Below are positions 21,927-28,317 of a stretch of 28,735 nucleotides of DNA, in pieces. The position numbers were made by a program, and so were the translations under genes. The DNA is from a virus. The first letter of the stretch is position 1, and every line of letters begins with the position of its first letter. The notes below the pieces were generated by a model. The model worked only from the letters and a program-made list of their open reading frames with translations, did no database searches and was not told the DNA's origin. The stretch spans positions 1 through 28,735 of the IMG/VR virus record IMGVR_UViG_3300000313_000011. One strand, given 5' to 3'.

Positions 21927-22400
21927 ATGAAAAAGCTATATCTGGAAATAAAAGCGGTAAAGGCTGAAGAAATGATAAGAGCGCAAGCAAATATAATGCT
22001 TAGAAGATTTGAAAACGATGATATGTTTGATGGAAATGAAGAAGGCCTTTATATAACACCGAAGTTAGGCGAGCCATATTGGCAAAATAAAGAACTTTTT
22101 GAACGACAGCACATTGAGTTTGAAGGAATAGACACATCTAAAAAAGAAATGGTCATAACGGATAAAGACGCAATGCGGATGATTGAGGGAATAGAAACAA
22201 AAATTGTTGATAGCACCATGCATATAGAATTTATTCTTGGAAATGGATATTCTGTCAGCAGAGAAACAAACGATGTTACCGAAGAAAACAAAGACAGCAA
22301 ACGGCAACAATTAATAAACGAAATGAAAAGAGACATACGTTTTTCAATGATTCTTATGTGCTGCCTAGGAATAAACGGAATGAAAATGAAAAATGAATAA
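21927..22400 (+). CDS. hypothetical phage protein
   Basis: A 157-residue protein. The N-terminus MKKLYLEIKAVKAEEM resembles the opening of the Tad2-like protein at 25884 (MKKYIGVKMIEAEPM) and many small phage proteins. The middle is beta-rich and the end has a hydrophobic segment (FSMILMCCLGINGM). GGGGTGAATC precedes the ATG. Function unknown. It overlaps the next gene by 8 bases. Confidence 0.6.
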   Translation: MKKLYLEIKAVKAEEMIRAQANIMLRRFENDDMFDGNEEGLYITPKLGEPYWQNKELFERQHIEFEGIDTSKKEMVITDKDAMRMIEGIETKIVDSTMHIEFILGNGYSVSRETNDVTEENKDSKRQQLINEMKRDIRFSMILMCCLGINGMKMKNE

Positions 22401-22575
22401 TGGAAAAGTAATAAATTTATTTGGTTATGAAGTCGTTGAGTATGTCTGGGAAACTGCCGTACGTGAGATAAGAACGAATAAATGGATAACGATATCATTA
22501 AGACCGGATGGAAGAACAATATCTGTAGAGGGCATAGATATTGAAATACATGAAAATGGCATTGAGTTTTTATAA
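22393..22575 (+). CDS. 60-residue hypothetical protein
   Basis: A beta-rich 60-residue protein (MNNGKVINLFGYEVVEYVWE, TISLRPDGRTISVEGIDIEI). It overlaps the previous gene by 8 bases, so it is probably coupled. Function unknown. Confidence 0.5.
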   Translation: MNNGKVINLFGYEVVEYVWETAVREIRTNKWITISLRPDGRTISVEGIDIEIHENGIEFL

Positions 22576-22598
22576 ATTAAAGTGGGAGATGAATTGAT

Positions 22599-23336
22599 AT
22601 GAATGATGTTATAACAATTAAAGACGTAAGGGCATATATCGATAATAGCGGAACGGCTCGATTAAGCTTAGAAGATTGTGCAAGAGGGTTAGGATTTACG
22701 ACCGTTGCCAAAAGTGGCAACGAAGTTGTCAGATGGGCGAGAGTTAGAGAATATTTGGCAGGGTTTGGATATTCAGTACCGAAGACGATGGAAACATTTT
22801 CAGCAGAAACGTTCTTTATTCCGGAGAACATTTTCTACCGTTTAGCAATGAAAGCGAATAACAAAGTAGCAGAGGAATTTCAAACTGTTGTGTGTGATGA
22901 AATACTTCCGACTATTCGTAAGACCGGATCATATACCAACAAGCCAATGACGCAAATTGAATTGATTGCAGAAACAGCAAAGGCCCTTCTTGAGCAAGAG
23001 AAAAGATTGGGCGGAGTTGAAAAGGAAGTAGACCGCATAAAGAACGATCTACCGTTATTCAATGTGGACTGTAAAGAAATTCAAAGTGTTGTAAGAAAGA
23101 CCGGAATAAATTGTCTTGGTGGAATTGACTCGGCTGCATATAAAGATGCGTCTATTCGTGGGAAAGTTTATTCTGATATCCAACGACAATTGAAAAGAGA
23201 GTTTAACGTATGTACTTATGCAGCAATCAAGCATTCTCAAATAAAAATAGCTGTGAAAATTGCAAATGAATACAAACTTCCATATTCATTATCATGCGAA
23301 ATATCAATGAAAAATTATGGAAGAATCGGCCTATGA
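22599..23336 (+). CDS. antirepressor with BRO-N-like N-terminus and ORF6C C-terminus
   Basis: A 245-residue protein. The N-terminal 120 residues end FFIPENIFYRLAMKANNKVA, EEFQTVVCDEILPTIRKTGS, typical of BRO-N-like antirepressor DNA-binding domains. A coiled linker (MTQIELIAETAKALLEQEKR) leads to an ORF6C-type domain (VVRKTGINCLGG, RGKVYSDIQRQLKREFNVCT, IKIAVKIANEY). Such proteins inactivate phage repressors to start lytic growth. It sits in the late region, far from the small regulators. GGGAG precedes ATG. Confidence 0.85.
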   Translation: MNDVITIKDVRAYIDNSGTARLSLEDCARGLGFTTVAKSGNEVVRWARVREYLAGFGYSVPKTMETFSAETFFIPENIFYRLAMKANNKVAEEFQTVVCDEILPTIRKTGSYTNKPMTQIELIAETAKALLEQEKRLGGVEKEVDRIKNDLPLFNVDCKEIQSVVRKTGINCLGGIDSAAYKDASIRGKVYSDIQRQLKREFNVCTYAAIKHSQIKIAVKIANEYKLPYSLSCEISMKNYGRIGL

Positions 23337-23653
23337 TGTTTCCAAAACATAAATTACGTGACGCTTCGTTCATCAAAAAGTTTCGAAAAGAACATAAATG
23401 CTGTGAAATATGCGGTAAAGAACATTGCCTTGAAGTTGCTCATATTATAAGCAAAGGCGCAGGTGGCCCAGACATGGAGGAAAATGTGGTTATGCTTGAT
23501 GGCCCGGCAGCTTTTCAGGCTGGATGTCACGGATTAAATCACATCGGAAGTATAAGCAAGCAAAAATTATTTGAAATAGTAGCGCATCGCCTGGGAATAA
23601 CACCAGAAGAATGTGAAAAACGAGTGAGAAGAAGGATGGGGTACAATGTATAG
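23333..23653 (+). CDS. HNH-type nuclease domain protein
   Basis: A 106-residue protein with CCEICGKEHCLEVAHIISKG, then GGPDMEENVVMLDG and AGCHGLNHIGS: a CxxC pair, H-I, N and late H residues in the order of an HNH beta-beta-alpha-metal site. Start at 23333 (MMFPKHKL) is coupled by ATGA to the antirepressor stop; the frame opens at 23294. HNH proteins near terminase genes often aid packaging cleavage, but this one is 4.5 kb after TerL, so a homing or restriction role is also possible. Confidence 0.75.
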   Translation: MMFPKHKLRDASFIKKFRKEHKCCEICGKEHCLEVAHIISKGAGGPDMEENVVMLDGPAAFQAGCHGLNHIGSISKQKLFEIVAHRLGITPEECEKRVRRRMGYNV

Positions 23654-24944
23654 CAAGCAAATGCCAACTCCTGTTCCGGATAGTAGGAGAGAGAACAAGC
23701 ATTCAGATGCAGAAGTAAAAATATGGACAGCTACCGAAGAAGAAAGAATAAAATATGGAATAGGTGAGGAAAACATGAAGCTGACAGAAGAAAAAATGCA
23801 TGAATGGATAGATGGCGGAATGACTACAAAGCAAATAGCAGAAGTAGCCGATGTAACTGAAAATTATGTACGAGTTTATGCACACCAGCACAAGATGAAG
23901 CTTAACCGGACTACAGGGTATAAGGCAATACCGTCAACGGATGAAAAGATTTTTGGAAACAGTGATAAACCAGCGAAAGAAAAGCCGACAGAAAGAGGAA
24001 CTGCATCAAATGTTGCTAAAAAATGTAGCGGAAAAATTGAAGAAATGACAATAACAAATGAAAATTTCGGAACAGAAGATTTTACAGTTGACTGCGGAAT
24101 AGCTATAAACAAAAAAGATTTTGCAAAATATGGTATTCCGGAACTTCCTGAATACGGTAAAGATCCATTTGAACCAGAAAAGTTAAATGAAGAATCAAAA
24201 GACTGCAATGTTTCCAGATCCGATGAAAAAGAAACCAAACGATTGAAAAAAGCAGCCAACAAAGCATTAGGCGAATACGCTGGAACGATCGTTATAAATC
24301 AACCGGATGCGGACAAAGTAAGGCAATATACAATGACTCCATGCGAAAAATGTATTTATCATAAGAAAGAACCGATTAAATGCAGATATTGTAGAGAATT
24401 TTCTAATCTTATGACAAACAAAACGGCGCGTGAATGCGAAATAGAAGCAAATGATTTAAAAGAACAACAAGAAAAATTTCAGGTTTCAAGAAACATATCA
24501 AAATGGACACCGGAATTTACTGCTGAACCATGCATTGAATTCAAGGATCAGCATGAAGCCAATTTATATTTAAAAGAATGGCAGAAACGTTTGTTCTTGG
24601 ATGATTGGATTATAAAAGTTAAAGTTGTTAAGCCGAATGATATGCCAAAAGATGATGAATCCGGTCATATTTCGTTTGTTCACCATCTCAAAGCAGCAGT
24701 AATTGATATAGCTAAAAGCAGAGATGATAAAGATGATTTAGTTATTAAGTGTTGTCATGAGCAAACACTTGTACATGAACTATTGCATTGCAAATACAAT
24801 TTGATTGAACCATGTGAAGATAATTATAGTGGCATGTATCTTGATCTTTCACAGCACCAATTACTTGAAGAAATGGCAAAGAGCTTGATTATGGCAAAAT
24901 ACGGTGTTGGGTTTGAGTGGTTTAGAAACTTTAAGGAAGAATAA
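23646..24944 (+). CDS. multidomain protein: HTH, cysteine module and HEXXH metallopeptidase-like domain
   Basis: A 432-residue protein with clear blocks. Residues about 1-40 are a short conserved-type leader (PTPVPDSRRENKHSDAEVKI). Residues about 44-85 resemble an HTH (MKLTEEKMHEWIDGGMTTKQ, IAEVADVTENYVRVYAHQHK). A long, charged linker follows. C233, C236, C246 and C249 form a zinc module (CEKCIYHKKEPIKCRYC). The C-terminus (about 305-428) has HELLH at 377-381 and QHQLLEEMAKSLIMAKYG, matching the stand-alone protein at 7878, including LKEWQKRLFLDDWIIKV. So the same enzyme-like domain is fused to DNA- and metal-binding parts. Function unknown. It overlaps the HNH gene by 8 bases. Confidence 0.75.
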   Translation: MYSKQMPTPVPDSRRENKHSDAEVKIWTATEEERIKYGIGEENMKLTEEKMHEWIDGGMTTKQIAEVADVTENYVRVYAHQHKMKLNRTTGYKAIPSTDEKIFGNSDKPAKEKPTERGTASNVAKKCSGKIEEMTITNENFGTEDFTVDCGIAINKKDFAKYGIPELPEYGKDPFEPEKLNEESKDCNVSRSDEKETKRLKKAANKALGEYAGTIVINQPDADKVRQYTMTPCEKCIYHKKEPIKCRYCREFSNLMTNKTARECEIEANDLKEQQEKFQVSRNISKWTPEFTAEPCIEFKDQHEANLYLKEWQKRLFLDDWIIKVKVVKPNDMPKDDESGHISFVHHLKAAVIDIAKSRDDKDDLVIKCCHEQTLVHELLHCKYNLIEPCEDNYSGMYLDLSQHQLLEEMAKSLIMAKYGVGFEWFRNFKEE

Positions 24945-24958
24945 GGGAGAGATTGTTT

Positions 24959-25216
24959 ATGGAAATTAAAGATACTTTCGAAATGATGACAAGCGAATTT
25001 TATCAAGAAAGATACAAGGGTGAATATTTCGAGCTTAAAATCAGGGCGGATAAGCTTGAACAAATGCTTAAAAAATATAAAGCCGGATCGTTGCCGTTTG
25101 TTCCTTCATGCTCTTATGAAATATTGTATGAGCAGTATATATACATGCGAAACTATCAACAAATTCTTGAACTTCGCGCAAGGATTGAACATGTTGATTT
25201 GGCGGTAGAACAATGA
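24959..25216 (+). CDS. hypothetical phage protein
   Basis: An 85-residue helical protein (FEMMTSEFYQERYKGEYFEL, KLEQMLKKYKAGSLPF) of a type common in Firmicute phages: two helices split by a Pro-containing loop. AGGGAGA precedes the ATG at 24959; a TTG at 24953 is rejected. It overlaps the next gene by ATGA. Function unknown. Confidence 0.65.
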   Translation: MEIKDTFEMMTSEFYQERYKGEYFELKIRADKLEQMLKKYKAGSLPFVPSCSYEILYEQYIYMRNYQQILELRARIEHVDLAVEQ

Positions 25217-25377
25217 ATGATTTAGAAAAAGAAATGGATTTGAAAAGAGCGGTTCTAAAAACCAGATTCTCATTTTTATTGTTTGAAACAACAATGACTT
25301 TTATAAACAAATTTGCTGAAGGATTTGCGCTTTGTGCCGGGGTACTTATTGCAGCAAAAATAATTATTGGTTGGTAA
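25213..25377 (+). CDS. 54-residue membrane peptide
   Basis: A short protein with a charged N-terminus (NDLEKEMDLKRAVLKTRFS) and one likely membrane helix at about 36-53 (EGFALCAGVLIAAKIIIGW). It is coupled to the previous gene by ATGA. Function unknown. Confidence 0.5.
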   Translation: MNDLEKEMDLKRAVLKTRFSFLLFETTMTFINKFAEGFALCAGVLIAAKIIIGW

Positions 25378-25399
25378 AATATAAGGGAGCGATTATAAA

Positions 25400-25870
25400 A
25401 TGTGGATACACGTTAGCAGAGAGTATCTTGGGATTAATCCAGTGATAAAGCCTAAAATACCCGGATCTGTAACTAAAAATTTTATATGCCGATCGGAAGA
25501 AGGTGATATACCTAGAATTTGCGTTTCGACTAATATAATAAAGTGCATAAATGGAATAACAGGCAACTGTGACATTCCTATGGAATCTTTTGTAAAACAT
25601 TTTCCAACCAATCCATGCGTATATATAACTGATGAAATACCATATATTCCACCTAATTGTTCTGATTTCAGGTATAATGACGAACACTGGTTTATAACAC
25701 CAACAAAATTTTATTTTTTAGGAAGAATCGATATTTATAAATTATTAACACGTTATCAGATAGAGAAAACAGAATTTGAAACGGTTAAGTTTCCAACGAA
25801 AAAAGTGATTGTTTACAGGGAAAAGGTAAAAAGCAAATTTCTTGAATGTTTAAAAACAAAATTAAAGTAA
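25400..25870 (+). CDS. hypothetical protein
   Basis: A 156-residue protein that I do not recognise. The middle is aromatic and proline-rich (VYITDEIPYIPPNCSDFRYN), with scattered cysteines, and a basic C-terminus. GGGAGCG precedes the ATG. It could be a small enzyme-like or regulatory protein; position between hypothetical genes gives no clue. Confidence 0.55.
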   Translation: MWIHVSREYLGINPVIKPKIPGSVTKNFICRSEEGDIPRICVSTNIIKCINGITGNCDIPMESFVKHFPTNPCVYITDEIPYIPPNCSDFRYNDEHWFITPTKFYFLGRIDIYKLLTRYQIEKTEFETVKFPTKKVIVYREKVKSKFLECLKTKLK

Positions 25871-25883
25871 AAGGAGAATAAAA

Positions 25884-26339
25884 ATGAAAAAATATATTGG
25901 CGTAAAGATGATTGAAGCAGAACCTATGACAGATATTGAGGTCGAAGAAAAGAAAGGACACCCTATTTGTATCGGACGTGAAGATAAAAAAGGATATAAA
26001 GTAACTTATGAAGACGGTTACATTTCATGGTGCCCTAAAGATGTGTTTGAAAAGGCTTATAGACGCATTGACAATATGACGTTTGGCCTTGCTATCGAAG
26101 CATTAAAAAAAGGAAACGCGGTTTGCCGTAAAGGATGGAATGGAAAAAATATGTGGTTGGTTCTTGTAAAACCAAGTGATTATACTGTTGATTGCGTAAG
26201 AAGCGGAAACTGTGAAATATGTCATTGGATTGGAATGAAAACTGCTGACGATAAATTTATACCATGGCTTGCAAGTCAGGCAGATTTACTCGCGGAAGAT
26301 TGGAACATTATTGAATTTGACAGAAAAGGATTAAAATAA
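25884..26339 (+). CDS. DUF2829 / Tad2-like (anti-Thoeris) domain protein
   Basis: A 151-residue protein. Residues about 64-146 (MTFGLAIEALKKGNAVCRKG, WNGKNMWLVLVKPSDYT, WIGMKTADDKFIPWLASQAD, LLAEDWNII) match DUF2829, the family that includes Tad2, a phage protein which binds the cyclic ADP-ribose-type signal of the Thoeris system and keeps the effector inactive. The N-terminal 60 residues (MKKYIGVKMIEAEPM... YEDGYISWCPKDVFEKAYR) are a common phage extension. Activity is inferred from family only; many DUF2829 proteins are untested. AAAGGAGAA precedes the ATG. Confidence 0.8.
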   Translation: MKKYIGVKMIEAEPMTDIEVEEKKGHPICIGREDKKGYKVTYEDGYISWCPKDVFEKAYRRIDNMTFGLAIEALKKGNAVCRKGWNGKNMWLVLVKPSDYTVDCVRSGNCEICHWIGMKTADDKFIPWLASQADLLAEDWNIIEFDRKGLK

Positions 26340-26359
26340 TTGAAAGGAAGTGATATACG

Positions 26360-26413
26360 ATGACAAACGCTAAAAAATGCAGCACTGGCGGAAAAGGTGG
26401 AAAGGGTAAATAA
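26360..26413 (+). CDS. 17-residue Lys/Gly-rich peptide
   Basis: A very short ORF, MTNAKKCSTGGKGGKGK, with a clear AAAGGAAG 10 bases before its ATG. It sits between the Tad2-like gene and a small basic gene with normal spacing. The strong ribosome site and operon position support translation, though proof is lacking. Confidence 0.4.
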   Translation: MTNAKKCSTGGKGGKGK

Positions 26414-26438
26414 CTTTTGAAGAAAGGAATTTGATATC

Positions 26439-26582
26439 ATGCCATTAAAACAAGGCTATTCCAAAAAGACAGTAGCAAGTAATATCAAAAGCGAGATGAA
26501 AGCAGGAAAACCGCAAAAACAGGCAGTTGCGATTGCATTAAGCACCGCGAAGAAAGCAAAGTCCAAAGCAAAAAAGAAGTAG
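26439..26582 (+). CDS. 47-residue basic protein, DUF6496-like
   Basis: A small basic protein: [20 protein letters not shown], then [20 protein letters not shown] and a lysine tail. The pattern [13 protein letters not shown] is shared by small phage proteins annotated as DUF6496 or similar, often near packaging genes; their function is unknown. GAAAGGAA precedes the ATG. Last gene before the terminator at 26640. Confidence 0.65.
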   Translation: MPLKQGYSKKTVASNIKSEMKAGKPQKQAVAIALSTAKKAKSKAKKK

Positions 26583-26639
26583 ACAAACGACAATACATTT
26601 TGTATAATTGAATTGTTCATATCGAACCACCTTCTTTTG

Positions 26640-26672
26640 ATACCGCCATTTTTGCCAATGGCGGTATTTTTT
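26640..26672 (+). terminator. intrinsic terminator before the lysis cassette
   Basis: A 10-bp perfect stem, ATACCGCCAT (26640-26649) with ATGGCGGTAT (26658-26667), an 8-base loop and five T residues. It ends the accessory operon, 58 bases after its last gene. Confidence 0.92.
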
Positions 26673-26673
26673 A

Positions 26674-26702
26674 TTGCACATATAGATATAAAATGCTAAA
26701 AT
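26674..26702 (+). promoter_or_regulatory. promoter of the lysis cassette
   Basis: TTGCAC (26674-26679), a 17-base spacer and TAAAAT (26697-26702), with TG at 26694-26695 giving an extended -10. It follows the terminator by 2 bases and lies 50 bases before the holin start. Confidence 0.75.
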
Positions 26703-26751
26703 AAATCGAATGATAATACAAATAAGTGCGATAGCAAAAGGAGATGAAACG

Positions 26752-27201
26752 TTGAATGAAGTGTACGCTTTTATAAAAGATTTAATCCCTTTAAGAACGC
26801 AGATTGAATTCGGTGCTATTATATCCGCAATTGGAACTGTTTTTTGCTATGTAGTTGGGCCGTGGGATGGCGCATTGGAAGCACTTGTATTTGCAATGGC
26901 AATCGACTACATATCCGGAATAATGGCTGCATATATAAATTCAGGCAGTCAACTCAACAGTCAAAAAGGATTTAGGGGAATATGCAAAAAGATAATGATT
27001 TTGCTTTTGGTGTCATTGGCTCATTTTTTAGATCAGGCAACTGGTCAAGTCATTATTCACAGCGCAGCAATTTGGTTTTTCTTGGGAAATGAAGGTTTGA
27101 GTATTGTTGAAAATTCTGCAAAAGCAGGAATACCAATTCCAGACAAATTAAAAAATAGTTTAGAACAGCTAAACCATCAAAGAGAGGAAATGACAAAATG
27201 A
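26752..27201 (+). CDS. phage holin, Phage_holin_4/TcdE-like
   Basis: A 149-residue membrane protein. Hydrophobic helices at about 20-38 (GAIISAIGTVFCYVVGPWDG), 44-62 (ALVFAMAIDYISGIMAAYIN) and 80-105 are in the order seen in toxin-secretion/phage-lysis holins, and IDYISGIMAAY with KGFRGICKK is typical of the family. It makes pores that release the amidase. TTG start at 26752, with AAAGGAG at 8-base spacing, is preferred over ATG 26710 without a site. It overlaps the amidase gene by 4 bases. Confidence 0.88.
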   Translation: MNEVYAFIKDLIPLRTQIEFGAIISAIGTVFCYVVGPWDGALEALVFAMAIDYISGIMAAYINSGSQLNSQKGFRGICKKIMILLLVSLAHFLDQATGQVIIHSAAIWFFLGNEGLSIVENSAKAGIPIPDKLKNSLEQLNHQREEMTK

Positions 27202-27743
27202 AAGTATTTATTAATCCGGGGCATGATGTAGTTTATGATAGTGGGGCGGTTAATCCTAATAACGGAATTCGCGAATGTGATATTGCTTTAGACATTGGAC
27301 AACGCGTTAAGGGGTATCTTGAACAGGCTGGGTGCGAAGTTATGCTTGTTCAGTCTGACAGTCTCACAGGAGAACATGAAGGATTACCAAATGTATGTGG
27401 TGAAGCAAACGCTTGGCTTGCTGATATTGTTGTAAGTATTCATTGCAATGCTGCAAACACAGAAGCACGAGGAACAGAAGTTGAAGTATATCGTATTGAC
27501 GGTGGCAATGCTTGTAAGCTTGCTGATTGTATTCGGACAAACATTGTAAAAGCGTTAGGTACTATCGACCGCGGAAACAAAGAACGTAATGGTCTTGCTG
27601 TATTGCGTTGTACTGATGTTCCTGCCGTATTGGTGGAAACAGCATTTATCGATAACGATGAAGATGCAGAACTTCTTGTTAACAGGGCAGACGATTTTGC
27701 CCGGGCTATTGCGGTTGGCATTACTGATTACGAACAGGAATAA
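27198..27743 (+). CDS. N-acetylmuramoyl-L-alanine amidase (endolysin)
   Basis: A 181-residue Amidase_3 enzyme that cuts the bond between muramic acid and L-alanine in peptidoglycan. Likely zinc ligands are H9 (NPGHD), E26 (IRECDIAL) and H82 (SIHCNA); E147 (LVETAFID) is the catalytic glutamate. It is only the catalytic domain, with no cell-wall-binding repeats, so it is short for an endolysin. It is coupled to the holin by ATGA, giving a standard lysis pair. Confidence 0.93.
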   Translation: MKVFINPGHDVVYDSGAVNPNNGIRECDIALDIGQRVKGYLEQAGCEVMLVQSDSLTGEHEGLPNVCGEANAWLADIVVSIHCNAANTEARGTEVEVYRIDGGNACKLADCIRTNIVKALGTIDRGNKERNGLAVLRCTDVPAVLVETAFIDNDEDAELLVNRADDFARAIAVGITDYEQE

Positions 27744-27818
27744 TCAGCTTTATGCAATGGAATATTTCAAGCGAAAAAAGTGGAATATTTTTTGACGAAA
27801 AAGAAAGGATGAATTTAT

Positions 27819-28304
27819 ATGGGCGAACTTACTTATATATTTGTCGAAGGTGATGCGTGGTATAGCAAATTGATAAAAGAAGTTGAACACGGTCAATATA
27901 CTCACGTTGCAGGATTGATTTTAGGATCAACACTTGAAGCACAGGGGGTATGCGATGAGCAAGATCGTTATCCCGGTGTGTGGTTACATTCCCCGACAAA
28001 ATATGTCGATGGAGTAAATTGCAAATTTGTCACGGTGAAAATAAATGATATGAATGCAGCGGAAGAAAAGGCAAGAGAACTATTAGGTTGCCTATATTCT
28101 TTCCACGGATGTATTGAAACCGGAATCGAATCATTATTCAACTTACCGTTGCCATCTGATGGCGAAAAAACTGTAATGTGTTCCGAAGCATGGACGCGCA
28201 TTACGCAAGCTGGTGGACCGATCGGATTTACGCTACCAGAATTCAAAGCAGACTTTGTTGCTCCACAACGATTTTACGATTCTGTTATTGTAGGTGCAAT
28301 TTAG
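27819..28304 (+). CDS. permuted NlpC/P60-like (YiiX-type) cysteine peptidase-like protein
   Basis: A 161-residue protein. An early His in QYTHVAGLIL and a late Cys in MCSEAWTRI, in that order, fit the circularly permuted papain-like (YiiX/LRAT-type) branch of NlpC/P60, which cleaves peptide or amide bonds. GVWLHSP and a Glu in CSEA complete the pattern by eye. It may act on the cell wall with the amidase or be a virion-linked hydrolase. AAAGGATG precedes ATG. Activity not proven. Confidence 0.65.
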   Translation: MGELTYIFVEGDAWYSKLIKEVEHGQYTHVAGLILGSTLEAQGVCDEQDRYPGVWLHSPTKYVDGVNCKFVTVKINDMNAAEEKARELLGCLYSFHGCIETGIESLFNLPLPSDGEKTVMCSEAWTRITQAGGPIGFTLPEFKADFVAPQRFYDSVIVGAI

Positions 28305-28317
28305 GGAGCGTGATTAA

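Noticed and set aside
22049-22519. A 156-codon - strand ORF.
   Set aside because: Antisense to the gene at 21927, no ribosome site, odd composition.
26456-26620. A - strand 54-codon hydrophobic ORF with AAGGTGG before its ATG, holin-like at first sight.
   Set aside because: It is antisense to a Lys-rich + gene, which automatically gives Phe/Leu-rich antisense codons, and no promoter is seen on that strand; the + terminator hairpin lies just upstream of it.
27744-27818. Short direct repeat TGGAATATTT around 27758 and 27781 between amidase and peptidase-like genes.
   Set aside because: Two A/T-rich 10-base copies 23 bases apart are expected by chance here; no stable hairpin or U-tract to call a terminator.
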